A stretch of 64,000 nucleotides of DNA from Lobosporangium transversale (GCF_002105155.1 NW_019028988.1:124001-188000); one strand, 5' to 3'. Positions 44,645-55,282 are shown, counted from the stretch's first letter. The notes: generated by a model from the sequence alone, not told the origin. Translations and numbers: made by a program.

Positions 44645-46197
44645 TTATTCGCGACGACGTATGAAATACGAAGGGCGAGTATATTTCAGATCTTGGGGTT
44701 CTTGGGGTGAAGGCCCAGGAGGCGAAGCCTGACGCCCACGAACCGCCTCTGCCACGCGCTGTACAAGCGGCTACGAGTAACAAGAAAACATTGAGCTGAT
44801 TAATAATAGATCTAATTTATAATGCAATGTGGATCAAAGCTCGAACATGACAAGGGTACCTGCACGTCTTCCAGAATCCCAAGCCCACCACACATCCGTG
44901 AGAAAGTTGATCTATCGGTGGGCAAATGCATCCGACCAACTTCCTTCGGGATGTATAGTGCCTCGGACCTCAACTCCATCATGTAAAATCTCATTGCTGT
45001 ACCTAAAACGCATTGGCTTTATAGTGTTAAAAAACATATATATGTGCATACGTAAAATACAGATATTTGAAACCTACTTTGGACAAGCACACCAACAACC
45101 ACTGGGTTATTGATGTTACCCCAGACCATCTTGTTTAAAGACAGCTTCATCATGGAGAGCAGCTTGAGATAATCAAACGATAGGAGTTTCCCAGCCTTGA
45201 TCCCAGGTTTTTTCACTTCCACGAGGAGAACTGGAAAGTCATCTACCCGTGCGATGATGTCGGGTCGGAATTCTTCCAGACTGGCATCCAGGGATGGCAT
45301 CTCCTCGAGGCGAGAATCTCTAGCAGATGTTAAGACATAAATCGAGCGTTAAACGATTTTAGGGGAAACTTTGCCGGTTGGCAGATACTTATAAATGAAT
45401 TCGTGATTACATGGCAATTGTTGCTCCCAATCCATGCAGGAGCGTCTCAATTACAGGAGTAACGAAGAAATGCTGGTATGTCGCTTCATTGAGCGATTGG
45501 CCTTTCTTGGTCCCCCATATTCGATCGGTACAGGTCATATTCTGGATTACCTTGAACGTGAGCGAATTTCTGACAGCATTTGGTGCCTTGGAAAGCTTAT
45601 CCTGGAAATGCTGATAATCCTGGGTACCCGCAGTTCGGGTTCATCCTTTAAGGAAACTGCAATGTTCCTCGGGTATCCTGGTTACTTTCCTGGTCCCAAA
45701 TATCTCTCCAAGAACCTGGTCACTAACCAGCGATTTAAGAATTGATTTCGAAAAGATAAAGTTGAGAGTTCTAGAGATATTACGGCAAGGGAGTTTTTAA
45801 TATAAGTATCAACTCCGCATTCCACGCTCTACGAACACAGTTGCGAACACAGTTGCGAACACAGTGACATACAATAACTCATCAGCTTTTTTCAAAGTCG
45901 CTTCTTTCTTCACAAATATTTCCCGCGCCTCCATTGCCTTCAACGAAACATCTACGTTATTAATAATCAAGTGTTCATGGGAAAGGCGGCAAGATGTTGT
46001 TCCTCGGCCGACGAGATTCGTAACAATAGAGAGTCCCTATTAGTTGCATGTTAGTTGCATATTAGTTGGCAGTTCAATGTTTTTGGAATGCTATTTCAGC
46101 ACTTGGCAATCTAATTGAAAGGGAGAGAACACACTTTTGAAGAGTTGCTCTTTTTCTTATTGGCAGTAATTTTATTGGCAGTAGTGAATTTAGGCAT
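44645..46197 (-). CDS. PD-(D/E)XK nuclease-like protein carried by the Tigger element
   Basis: Seven exons join in phase: 46197-46135, 46036-45873, 45770-45686, 45619-45411, 45319-45078, 45002-44860, 44770-44645, giving 343 residues. The N-terminus is Lys/Ser-rich, then comes a helical part ('VDVSLKAMEAREIFVKKEA'). The conserved block 'KVIQNMTCTDRIWGTKKGQ' and 'EATYQHFFVTPVIETLL' precedes the PD-(D/E)XK core: D194 in 'FRPDIIARVDD' and E208-x-K210 in 'LLVEVKKPG'. The C-terminus is Pro/Arg-rich. The core is that of restriction-endonuclease-like enzymes; activity and target are unknown. Intron 3 (66 bp, 45620-45685) is a multiple of three and contains the only in-frame TGA, so retaining it would truncate the protein. 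It lies between the transposase and the right TIR and is transcribed in the same direction. Autonomous Tigger elements normally encode only a transposase, so this gene is a notable addition. Confidence 0.8.
45837..45866. repeat. Tandem 13-bp unit, about 2.5 copies
   Basis: A GAACACAGTTGC-type unit is repeated head to tail within intron 2 of the transposon-borne nuclease-like gene. Confidence 0.7.
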
Positions 46198-46249
46198 GTT
46201 GAAGAAAATGTTGATTGAGAGTGTTGGATAATTGGATAATGGGTGATTC

Positions 46250-46270
46250 AGCTCTTTTTATAAATAGTGC
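46250..46270 (-). promoter_or_regulatory. TATA-like box of the transposon-borne nuclease gene
   Basis: On the minus strand 'CTATTTATAAAAAGAGC' lies about 60 bp upstream of the ATG at 46197 and just inside the right TIR boundary. Spacing fits a core promoter; function is inferred. Confidence 0.45.
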
Positions 46271-46320
46271 AGCGTTTATCTTTTGGAACGGTAAAGCACG
46301 GAGCTCTCGGGACAGCATAA

Positions 46321-46587
46321 TGTAATGCAATGCACACAAAGTGCCATCCATGAGGAGTACTTTTAGACTTGGTTTTTCACATTCCCAGCCCCCCGGAAAA
46401 AGTAATAAAGTGACGAGCTGTAGATTTATTAAATGTTATATATCGAATAAGTATGAGGGAGTGAGTGGTGAGTGAACAACAAAGGCCAAACATTCTTGTC
46501 CATGTGCGGCTGCGGATGCTCCGGATCCTCCTTCTTTTGTCTTGTATGTTATAATATTGATAATAGTAATAATATGATTATTAATAT

Positions 46588-46626
<39 letters not shown>

Positions 46627-47474
46627 AGAATCGAGTACTGGCAAAATGTTATATCAGCTGTAGACTGAAAAAATGTTGAGGTGGTTACTATTATGGCAAT
46701 TGACAGCGAGAATGACAGAGGCGACAGTGAAAAGGATCAAGACTTGCTCCATCTCGAAGCAGACAGAAAACCAACTGCAGAGACAGCGCTGGTCACTAAC
46801 AATCATCACCATGGCGAAGATGGTGGGATTTTGCCACCGCGAAGATGGCTGTTAAACTCTCCCTGCCCTAAGGGTAGAGAGGGACCAATGCAGCTGCAAC
46901 TGTGTCTGCTGCTTGAGAAAGAGTTTGGACGTCCAGCCTGTAGAATTGCTTCTTGCTTGCGGAGGGCCTCGAAGCAGACAGAAAACCAACTGCAGAGACA
47001 GCGCTGGTCACTAACAATCATCACCATGGCGAAGATGGTGGGATTTTGCCACCGCGAAGATGGCTGTTAAACTCTCCCTGCCCTAAGGGTAGAGAGGGAC
47101 CAATGCAGCTGCAGCTGTGTCTGTTGCTCGAGAGAGTAGCCGACATCGTGAATAGAACGGACTAGAGAAGAGGGACTTGCTTGATGGCTGATGCTATGAT
47201 TGTGTCGTGTTTGATGATTGACAAAAGAAAAAAAAAAAAATACCACAAGATCTTTTCAAGCTTACGCCATCACCTTCCCTCAGTTGCAATCCCTTCCTTT
47301 AGCTACAATCTCCCTCACTTGCCAGTCACTTACCTGCCCTCCTGCCATGTTTGACATAGAGAGGTCAGCTTACAATAGTATTTTTGAATTGAGAGGCTCT
47401 TAGCCAACCAATGGCCTAGAAATATATCAAATTCGAAATTTGTACAAAAATGTACAATTATCGAGATTCCACTG
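46321..47474 (-). repeat. Right terminal inverted repeat of the Tigger element (1,154 bp)
   Basis: Inverse of 39974-41133, including the same internal 165-bp direct duplication (starts at about 46754 and 46969). Its A-run (about 33, 46591-46623) is a few bases shorter than the left arm's T-run. Confidence 0.92.
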
Positions 47475-47980
47475 TACACCGTGATCGGTACTCGAAGTCC
47501 ATCCTTCCGATGTGGCCTGTTGCGCCCGTGAAAAGCCGCGGAGGCTGGCGTGCCGACTCTAGCTAAGGACGACTTTTAATTTTTTTCTATTCGATCAAAT
47601 CCACTGGCATGTGGACCCAAATCTTGCGGGATTGGTCTGAAATTTCTACTTTGGACTCCGTCAAACTTTGTGATCATCGCTGTCCTAGTCAAGTGGGTGG
47701 ATGGGGGGGATGTGCTGCCAGATGTACCGCTGGTTCGGCTGGGGGGTGGAATATAAACCTAAGACATGTGGCCAGCCAGGCGACTTAGGGTAGTGCACCC
47801 ACGATCTTAGCCTTAGCGGAGAACACTAGGCTGTCTCGGAGAGAAAGTATAAAAACTCAAGCAAATCCCTGACCTGGCACATGTTTGCTTCACTTTATGT
47901 GCCTTAACCAGGACTCGAACCCGGCCCCTGGGCTAGACAGGGGGGTGCCCTGACGAGTATACTACTCAGCCATTGGGCTT
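47475..47980 (-). repeat. SINE-like repeat, copy 2, 5' part with tRNA-derived head
   Basis: Continues copy 2 beyond the Tigger insertion and aligns with 35285-35690. At 47911-47978 (minus strand) it has a tRNA-like head: an A-box-like TGGCTGAGTAGT (47972-47961) and a B box GGTTCGAGTCC ending at 47911. The acceptor stem pairs poorly, so this is a Pol III promoter module rather than a working tRNA. Head, body and A-tail total about 680 bp when the insertion is removed, long for a SINE. Confidence 0.75.
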
Positions 47981-48111
47981 TTCTTTGGCACTTTGTCCAT
48001 TTATGAATTTATCTTTTGGCACTTCGTCCAACTTTTTATTATCATTTTGTTCATTTTTGTCAATCTTTGGGATCATTAACAGATCTTTCCACGTCACATT
48101 ACATCAGAATC

Positions 48112-48183
48112 TCCTAATTGGTCCAGTGGTCAGGATTCCTCGCTTTCACCGAGGCGGCCCGGGTTCGAACCCCGGATTGGGAA
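48112..48183 (+). tRNA. tRNA-Glu (anticodon TTC)
   Basis: 72 nt with a fully paired 7-bp acceptor stem (TCCTAAT with ATTGGGA, one G-T pair), a discriminator A, D arm GTCC...GGAT, an anticodon stem CCTCG/CGAGG with loop CTTTCAC (anticodon TTC), and T arm CCCGGGTTCGAACCCCGG. No intron. A short T-run (48187-48190) follows as a weak Pol III terminator. Confidence 0.95.
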
Positions 48184-48359
48184 CTCTTTTGATAGATTTT
48201 ATTGTCATCGAGTCACGATTGAAAAAAAAAGTGGTTGGATGATGAAAAGTTTTCTTTTTAGAGATGCCGACAAAAAAAAAAAGAACGCCATTTTTATTTA
48301 TTTTTGTTAATAAACCTGAACTTTTATTTATTTTCGCATTATTAGTTGCTCTGTTAAAC

Positions 48360-49270
48360 ATGCTTGGTTTCTATACACGGATCTTGTCCAACTATCCCAT
48401 AGCAACACAAGCTGGCACAACTGGTAAGATTTGAACGATGACCAATTTGGATGATAAGAAATAACTATTAAGATTTTTTTAAAACGTATGCTTTGATCCT
48501 CCAAGGGATGTTATTTGGTACTGGAGATTTAATAGCTCAATTCCTGATCGAACATCAGAATAAAGTTGTCGTATCTCATGATCGGTTGAAAAGTACTGAC
48601 ACAAGCATCGGCATGCAAAGCTGGGATAAGGCCAGGACTGCAAGAATGATGTTGTTTGGTACATGTTTTGCAGGGCCAGTCCTGCATCAATGGTATAAAT
48701 TTCTGGACAAAACCATCCGTCTTTCCACGCCTGTTCAGTCTTTATTAGGTCGTGTTGCTGTGGACCAGATCTTTTTTGCGCCTTGTTTCATTGCCTCGTT
48801 CTTTGTCGGTCAGGGCTTGCTGGCCGATGAGGGCCAGCAAGTGATTCTGAACAAGCTGAAAAAGGTAATGCTTGATTCTTTGTCTGAAATTAGATCCAGC
48901 GGAACCGACCAGTTTAAATCTGAACATGATTATGAAAGATAACCAAAAATTTGTGGTCGTATCTCACATTAGGGATATCCCGAAGCCCTGAAGAGCAACT
49001 ACATGGTGTGGCCCGCGGTCCAATGCCTAAACTTTTGGCTCGTACCCCTACAACACCGACTCATGGTAGTTAACACATTTGCCTTGGGTAAGAAAACACA
49101 GTGTCACTTATATCACTCTACTTTTAATTAAGCATAGGCTTATTACCCAGTTTGGCTTGATGGATATGGCAAAAACTCATTTCGCATTTTTTGTTTCTGC
49201 CACCCTAGGTTGGAATACATATCTCTCTCACGTTAACCAAACCACGCGTTCATCTATCCATAATGAGTGA
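48360..49270 (+). CDS. Mpv17/PMP22 family membrane protein
   Basis: Four exons in phase: 48360-48423, 48506-48864, 48973-49087, 49209-49270, 199 residues. Family hallmarks are all present: 'YPIATQAGTTG' leading to 'GTGDLIAQ' near the N-terminus, 'DKARTARM' and 'GPVLHQWYKFLD' in the middle, 'DQIFFAPC', then 'NYMVWPAVQCLNFWLVPLQHR' and 'GWNTYLS' at the C-terminus. Four hydrophobic segments are expected. Members lie in the mitochondrial inner membrane (Sym1/Mpv17) or peroxisomes and act as channels or stress-related transport proteins; which compartment applies here cannot be told from the sequence. The length is typical. Its 3' UTR is partly duplicated 2.2 kb downstream. Confidence 0.92.
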
Positions 49271-49340
49271 TGCAATAAAACAATGAAAAGCAACAACTCC
49301 AATGACCACCTTGGTTATTCTGTTTATGGAAGTGTATTTA
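49248..49340 (+). repeat. Duplicated 3'-UTR segment, copy A
   Basis: Begins 'gttcatctatccataatgag' and includes 'caataaaacaatgaaaagca' and 'attctgttt...agtgtattta'. It matches 51417-51503 with small gaps, and overlaps the stop codon and 3' UTR of the Mpv17-family gene. Confidence 0.8.
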
Positions 49341-49752
49341 GAGATCGTTTGGGCCTCCTCGGGGGTTAATATTTGTTTATCAATGATCGACATTTAAAAT
49401 ATCAGATTGTTACAAGTCAAGTGTGTGGTTTTAAAAGACATGTGAAAACGCGTACCACCAGTGTCTTTCAAATGCTCCGCTAACACAATGAAGCACTGTC
49501 AACACAGCAATCCTTTAAATGACTGCCAGTTCCCCACTTACACCTGAACTCTCTTCAGATTCCCTTTATTTTAAAATATGTCTTTCTTGAAGACACTACT
49601 TCACTACTTTTAAACAAGTTCGTTCGTATAATCTTAATTTGCAAATCCCCCTTTCTTTGTCCCAACTTTCTCGCAAACCTTCTTTCAACAAGCCCTTTAA
49701 AAACAGGGTTCTAATCTACTTCTAAATTGTGCTTATTTGTATTTTCTAAGCA

Positions 49753-51399
49753 ATGAACGAAGTACGACGAAAACTACATAAACAGCGCGACATTCTAAAT
49801 CAAACACTTCGAGAAGCAGATGGGAATTTCGAAGTCGCATCAACAACCACTGATTTTTTGGGCCTTTCCTCTCGATCTCCGTGGGAGAAATGCTCCAAAA
49901 CATCAATCGCGAAACTTGTCCCTGGTATCAACCGAGGGGTGTTCATTGATGTCGTAGTTACCATTGAGCCCGCTATAATGGTTGGAGTCATGACCTGTGT
50001 GCAGGATAGTTCGGGGTTTGTGGAGTTGTCGCTATACAACTGGCTCCCACGTACGTATATCAAATCGCTAAGCGACCTCGACTGGGCCATGCCTCTGGGA
50101 GCTCGCATCCGCATCCGTGAACCATACCTTAAATGCTCAGCGCCCAATCCAATGGCCATATTCACGGGATGCTTTGTCCAAAACATTTTCATTCGAGTTG
50201 ACGACCCAGATGACATAAAGTTCCATCCAAACCAACCAACGCCGGATTTCGCAGACCGGTTCAAGAATAATGTCAGCGCCATTTTGTCTCCTCAAACTAC
50301 ACGCAGTCCCCCCACAGGCTTTGAACGATGCTTTGCTAACTTCTTAGCGAATGTTGAAGTGCGACCGTCGGCCACAGGAGAAGGTCTTTTTGCGACAAAA
50401 CATATAAAGAAGGATGAGATTGTCCTCACTGAGAAAGCAATCGTTGCCGCAGAGAGTCGATATGGGTTTGCATTCCAGTCAGACAAAAGAGAATACCAAG
50501 ATATCAACACCTATGCGTTGTACGAAGAGTTGGCTTTCCTCAACAGATGCTCAAGCGGCGAGATATATTTGCGTGTTGTGAGTCACCTTTTTCCCGCAAA
50601 TATAAATCCCGAGTCCAAGTCGACTCTACTTAGCATCCATGAAGTTGTGCAATCTAATACATTCTCGGGCAGAACACACGACGAATTTATTAAAGCTTCA
50701 ACCAAACCACCCTCTCCAGGAGAAGAACCAAAAAAGGGTGGTAGAAGTGGGTTGTGGAATTTGACGTCAAAGATGAATCACGATTGTGCCCCGAATACAT
50801 ATTCGTCAATTGTAGATGATGTGATGTACGTGTTCGCACGACAGGACATTCCTGCGGGGGCAGAGCTACTAACACGGTATTTCGATATTGGAGTTGAATT
50901 CCCAAGGAAATTTGGCTTACGTGGGGAAGAGCGTTTCTTCAAGTGCAACTGTGCAACATGTGTTGAGTGGCAAGGTCGTCGGAACAAATCAGACATCGAG
51001 GCAATACTAGCTGCTCCGAGTGTAGCGCAGATAGAGAAAATTTGCCACATGCGCCACATCGACCTAGAGAACGGACTCAGCAAGCAGGATGTCTACATTC
51101 TCAGGGCTCCAATCTTTCAAGTGGCCCAGGATTTAATGCTCAAAAATCCACAACGTGCTATGAAGTTGTTGTATAATCTCCTTGTTGCTCTGCGAAAATT
51201 CGATGGGGAAATGGCGATGGCTATCCAAGTTCATCTTGCCATTACCGAAACAGCAATGATATTATTCCAAATGAAACTCGCGAAAACAAATTTGAAAGAA
51301 GCCTTCGACATGTACCGAAGATGTTTTAAGGGGTCAAAGGATCAATTTAAAATACGCTTTCCATATATTGATTCGTATCCAAAATACGTTCTTCCTTAG
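49753..51399 (+). CDS. SET-domain protein (SMYD-like), intronless
   Basis: A single open frame of 548 residues. The N-terminal part (about 60-150) resembles an OB-type beta domain ('GVFIDVVVTIEPAIMVGVM'). The SET domain begins near residue 205 ('EVRPSATGEGLFATKHIKK') and carries the core motif 'SKMNHDCAPNTYS' (NHxCxPN) and 'IPAGAELLTRYFD'. A post-SET zinc cluster 'FKCNCATC' follows. The C-terminal ~130 residues are helical and TPR-like. The gap between SET halves fits the split SET of SMYD-type lysine methyltransferases; a MYND finger is not evident. It is the only multi-hundred-codon gene here outside the transposon scraps with no intron, and it is bracketed by copies of its neighbour's 3' UTR, which suggests recent insertion or duplication. 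Confidence 0.85.
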   Translation: MNEVRRKLHKQRDILNQTLREADGNFEVASTTTDFLGLSSRSPWEKCSKTSIAKLVPGINRGVFIDVVVTIEPAIMVGVMTCVQDSSGFVELSLYNWLPRTYIKSLSDLDWAMPLGARIRIREPYLKCSAPNPMAIFTGCFVQNIFIRVDDPDDIKFHPNQPTPDFADRFKNNVSAILSPQTTRSPPTGFERCFANFLANVEVRPSATGEGLFATKHIKKDEIVLTEKAIVAAESRYGFAFQSDKREYQDINTYALYEELAFLNRCSSGEIYLRVVSHLFPANINPESKSTLLSIHEVVQSNTFSGRTHDEFIKASTKPPSPGEEPKKGGRSGLWNLTSKMNHDCAPNTYSSIVDDVMYVFARQDIPAGAELLTRYFDIGVEFPRKFGLRGEERFFKCNCATCVEWQGRRNKSDIEAILAAPSVAQIEKICHMRHIDLENGLSKQDVYILRAPIFQVAQDLMLKNPQRAMKLLYNLLVALRKFDGEMAMAIQVHLAITETAMILFQMKLAKTNLKEAFDMYRRCFKGSKDQFKIRFPYIDSYPKYVLP

Positions 51400-51416
51400 T
51401 CAAATGCAACAATTTT

Positions 51417-51503
51417 GTTCATCTATCCATAATGAGAGACACAATAAAACAATAAAAAGCAGGACATATTGAGTATTCTGTTTTATGAAAGAAGTGTATT
51501 TAA
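51417..51503 (+). repeat. Duplicated 3'-UTR segment, copy B
   Basis: Matches 49248-49340; lies just after the stop codon of the SET-domain gene and before the 3' end of the PDH gene. Confidence 0.8.
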
Positions 51504-51633
51504 TATGTAATATGTGAATGCAATAAGCACCCGAGTAATTTCTACGGATAAAATGAGTGATTGAGTTGGTGCCCTTTCCCCTCCTGCCCTTTCTTCCTGT
51601 CGTCTGTAAAAAATAAAAAAAGTTCCGGTTTGT

Positions 51634-53509
51634 TTAGAAGTGATGGGTCTCCTCTGGTTCACGTCCGCGCAAGAATGGAATACCAGCCTCCTTCTTGTAA
51701 ACTTGCTCCCAGAATGCCTTCAATTCAGGCTCAGGCGAGGCCTTAGATTCTTCGACAGCCTTGTCAACCTCAGCACGAGCATTTTTGTCAATGGCCTTAA
51801 GTTCATCCTCAGAAACAACGTTGAGCTCCAGGAGGCGCTGCTTCAAGCCAGTGATGGGATCGTTATTGGAGCGCATATGCTGGATCTCCTCACGAGTACG
51901 GTAGGTAGTGCCGGGATCGGACATGGAATGACCGCCATAACGGTAGGTTTCCATCTCAAGTAGTAGGGGGCCCTTTCCAGAAGTAGTCCATTCCTTGGCA
52001 TAGGCGCAAGCCTGATGAACAGCTAGAACATCCATACCATTGACCTTGAGGCATGTAGAAAATAATGAAAAAAATAAATAAATAAATTTGAGGTACAAAA
52101 TGTCTGTAGGTATTCATATTACTAAAATTACTAATCAAATATGTACCTTCACACCAGGGATGTAGTCACCGCGCTTGAAGTAGCTGGTGTTAGCGGAGGA
52201 GCGACTGGCAGAGGTACCCATTCCATAGCGGTTGTTTTCGCAGACAAAGACACAGGGAAGATCCCAAAGCTTGGCCATATTATAGGCCTCAAAGACCTGA
52301 CCTTGGTTGGAAGCACCATCACCATACAGAGCAAATGTGGAAGCATTATGACCAAGGTACTTTTGAGCAAAAGCGATACCGGCTCCTAAGGGGACCTGAG
52401 CGCCGACGATTCCGTTACCACCAAAGAAGTTAGGGGTGAACATATGCATGGAGCCACCCTTTCCAGCTGAGATACCAGCTTTACGTCCAAGAAGCTCAGC
52501 CAAGATAGAAGTAATAGAGGCACCACGCATATAGGTGAAGCCGTGGCAGCGATAGGCGGTGATGATCTTATCATCAGGGGTCAAGGCAGTTTCCATACCA
52601 ACGGCAACGGCTTCCTGTTATTATTATTTATGTTAAGAGATTGAGATAGAGGTACGAGGAATAGGAAGGTAATGAGTTCAGGTTTTCAGCGCAAGTCAAA
52701 GCCTTTTCCTTCCTTTTCTTTTGGATTGTTTTCTCCACCAAGTGACAAGAACTTGGCAAGTGGTTTAATGAACATAACAAAAACCAGTTTTCTTTGAAGT
52801 AATTAATGACAAAAGGCAGGTGACCAGATCAATGACAAAAGACGCATTGTATCTTACCTGACCAGTACACAAGTGGCAGAAACCACGGATGAGCTTGGCC
52901 TTGTAAAGGGCATCTGAGGCCATCTCCATGCGTCTCATGATAACCATACTGTGGTACATTTTGACGAGTTCCTCCTTGGAGATGTTGACCTCCAGAGAAG
53001 GAGTATCGCAGTTGTAGGTCTCAAATGAGGCTTTGTGGAGTGTGATGTTAACATTGCGTGCAATAGAGGACGAGGCAAATGTTCGGACAGTCTACGAGCA
53101 AAAGATGAAGGTGACGTGGGTTTAACAGTCAGCTAGTGCGATAAGTTGGTACCACCTGTTGTCGCTGATAGAACACGTTCATAGTCCGATTGCAATGCTC
53201 CTTGTCCTATCTCTTGCGTTAACCAACAAATGAATAAAAACCAGTCTCTCTCTCTCTTTTTTTTTTTTTTTTCTATCATCCTTCGTGTTGAATGCCAAGG
53301 TTATTATTGTTCGTTCTGTATACAGAAAATGGCAGTAGTAACACTTTTTGAAGAGTGAAAAACGCGTTTTTTTTTTTTTTTTTGAAAAGGCTGATGAGTT
53401 GGTGTTCCCTGAATTCCTACGAATGTATTGTTGATCTGGTCGTCCATTATGGTTCCTACGATTAATGCTGTGCGGATATGGAGGTGGTGTGTACAATGAA
53501 AGTGAAGAG

Positions 53510-53542
<33 letters not shown>

Positions 53543-53604
53543 ACAGGAGTAATAAAGGCTCTAGCAGCGACCTTGGCAAGACTGATCCTTTTAGAAGACA
53601 ACAT
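51634..53604 (-). CDS. PDA1: Pyruvate dehydrogenase E1 component subunit alpha, mitochondrial
   Basis: Four exons in phase: 53604-53542, 53091-52858, 52614-52147, 52044-51634, 391 residues. The N-terminus is Arg/Ser/Ala-rich, as for a mitochondrial presequence ('[18 protein letters not shown]'). The enzyme body shows '[14 protein letters not shown]', 'GKGGSMHMF' and the thiamine diphosphate motif GDGASNQG...CENN. The phosphorylation loop '[20 protein letters not shown]' retains the conserved serines that control E1. With the beta subunit it decarboxylates pyruvate and loads acetyl groups on E2 in the mitochondrial matrix. Introns 1 and 2 are longer than usual here, and intron 1 (450 bp) contains two T/A homopolymer runs. 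The length is normal for the family. Confidence 0.95.
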
Positions 53605-54612
53605 GGTGAATGTAAAAGAGAATATGTGTATAGAAGAGAATAAGGGAGAAGCGATGGAATGAGAGAAGAGAAGAAAAGAAAGAAAAAGCGGCCAAGGGAA
53701 AGAAAGAAGGAAGAGAACGGGTTTGATAGACAGTAGAGGGTCTCATTGTGATGGGGTTGGTTCGTGTGGGTCTTTTTTTCCACGCCCGCCCAAAAAAAAC
53801 GACCATGATAAGATCGCGGTGTAAACTCTGTGCAAGGAGATGTGGAGGGAAAAATTATAAAAAACAGTCTAAATCAGAAATACTCGGGCACGCTCCCATC
53901 AAATTTATTTCCAAGAACCATCCATTGCAAGTCCAATAACATGACAGAAGACTAAAGCAATCTTCTTCTCTTTTTCTAAATGTTAAAAACAGGAGGAACT
54001 GTTACCACATCTTGTAGAGGTATAGAGGCCTTGACATGCTGGTATAGTCTCTAGACATGGTGTAGCTATTGATATTCCATTGAGAAATACAGATTGCCCA
54101 TGAATTCTAGATTAATATTGCAGAAGTCAGAAACAGGCATCCAATACAAAAAAAGAGAGCACTGATTAACTGCGGGCAATTCACTCCGCTCTATTCACTT
54201 TCACTTTTTTAAAATGGCTGAGTTTCGATTATATTATACATTTTGATTAGGAGTGATAAGGTTGTTCACTATTTCTTACTGTAAGAACTTTCATTATGGC
54301 ATTATAAATATATAGATATATATTCCATATATAAATATATATATATATGTCTAGAAGTAACTCTTGTGGCCAGGGTTTTCTACACAGTGTTGGCATTCAA
54401 CGATTTTTGTGTGTCCCAGCCTCAATTTACCGCTCCACAGCAAATGCGGGCATCATATCTCGAAGCAGTACATGTGGGATGTAGGACAATTCGTGTTGTG
54501 CATGCACAACCTTTTCATTTTAAGTTATGTCTTCAAGGGTAAACCCGTGGGTTTACGAACTTGGAAATGTGTGCTTTCTTCCTGCTTCTCCCGTATCCTA
54601 TCCGACGCGTGT

Positions 54613-54643
<31 letters not shown>

Positions 54644-55282
54644 GACTTTGTAAATTCTCCTGCCGCTGATAAAAGCTACACATTTTCCTATATAAAAGCT
54701 ATACTTGAGCTTGCGCTCTAGTGGAAAATTATTTTAGGCAGTTAGTTCAAAGGACGAGATCATAACGTTTGTTGTGTACTGAGAACCAAACCGATACAAT
54801 CAACATAGTCAACACGAGATCATTGATGCCTATGATAATCCAAGTGGTAGCTGTTGAGCAGGAGTCAAGCTCAACATGTTTACAGCAGTGATTATCAGGT
54901 ATTTATTGCTTTAATGGTTGGCAGAATATGCTGCCTGGATCACCATGCATCTCACTAGATGCCGTGTTGTCTTTTAGGGTTATACTGCAGATGAGAGGTC
55001 GGAAAGCCTTGTGCCATGAATTTTATGATATGCCACTTCCTTCATCGACCTTCTTGCCCTAGCGCATTTGAGCTTTGGTAGGTTTACCAACAATAACATG
55101 GTATCAGATCTTGACTATGATATGTTCACTAGCGCCTGTTTAGATTAAACACTTATCCTGCGTACATCTTTGACTTCAAGAGGCTGTTATGCCATACCAC
55201 AGTGGCTTCCGTTTGAAAAGCAGTTTGACTGTACTCTTGTACTCTTGTACTCTTGGTGACATTACCGAGCCCGTTCTCGATT

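Larger units (their letters stand above)
39974..47474 (-). mobile_element. 7.5-kb Tigger/pogo-type DNA transposon with two genes and ~1.16-kb TIRs
   Basis: The element begins CAGTGGAATCTCGATAAT and ends with the exact inverse, flanked by TA on both sides (39972-39973 and 47475-47476). The empty site is preserved in copy 1 of the host repeat (TA at 35285-35286), which gives exact borders. Between the TIRs lie a transposase gene (41150-44015) and a PD-(D/E)XK nuclease-like gene (44645-46197), both on the minus strand. TA duplication, CAGTG termini and the DDE_1/CENP-B type transposase place it in the Tc1/mariner-pogo/Tigger group. The two long TIRs appear identical apart from homopolymer length, which suggests recent activity. 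Confidence 0.92.

Noticed and set aside
45643-45645. TGA in the nuclease-like gene taken as selenocysteine or recoding
   Set aside because: A 66-bp GT-AG interval around it is in phase and of normal intron size, which is simpler.
45411-45745. Plus-strand frame of 103 codons
   Set aside because: It is the antisense shadow of exons 3 and 4 of the nuclease-like gene, which splice in phase on the minus strand.
47911-47978. A second tRNA gene on the minus strand
   Set aside because: A and B boxes are present but the acceptor stem pairs poorly, and the sequence continues into a repeat found twice; it is the head of a SINE-like element.
48360-53604. A metabolic gene cluster of Mpv17, SET and PDA1
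   Set aside because: The genes are on different strands, belong to unrelated housekeeping functions, and show no cluster-specific enzymes or regulator.
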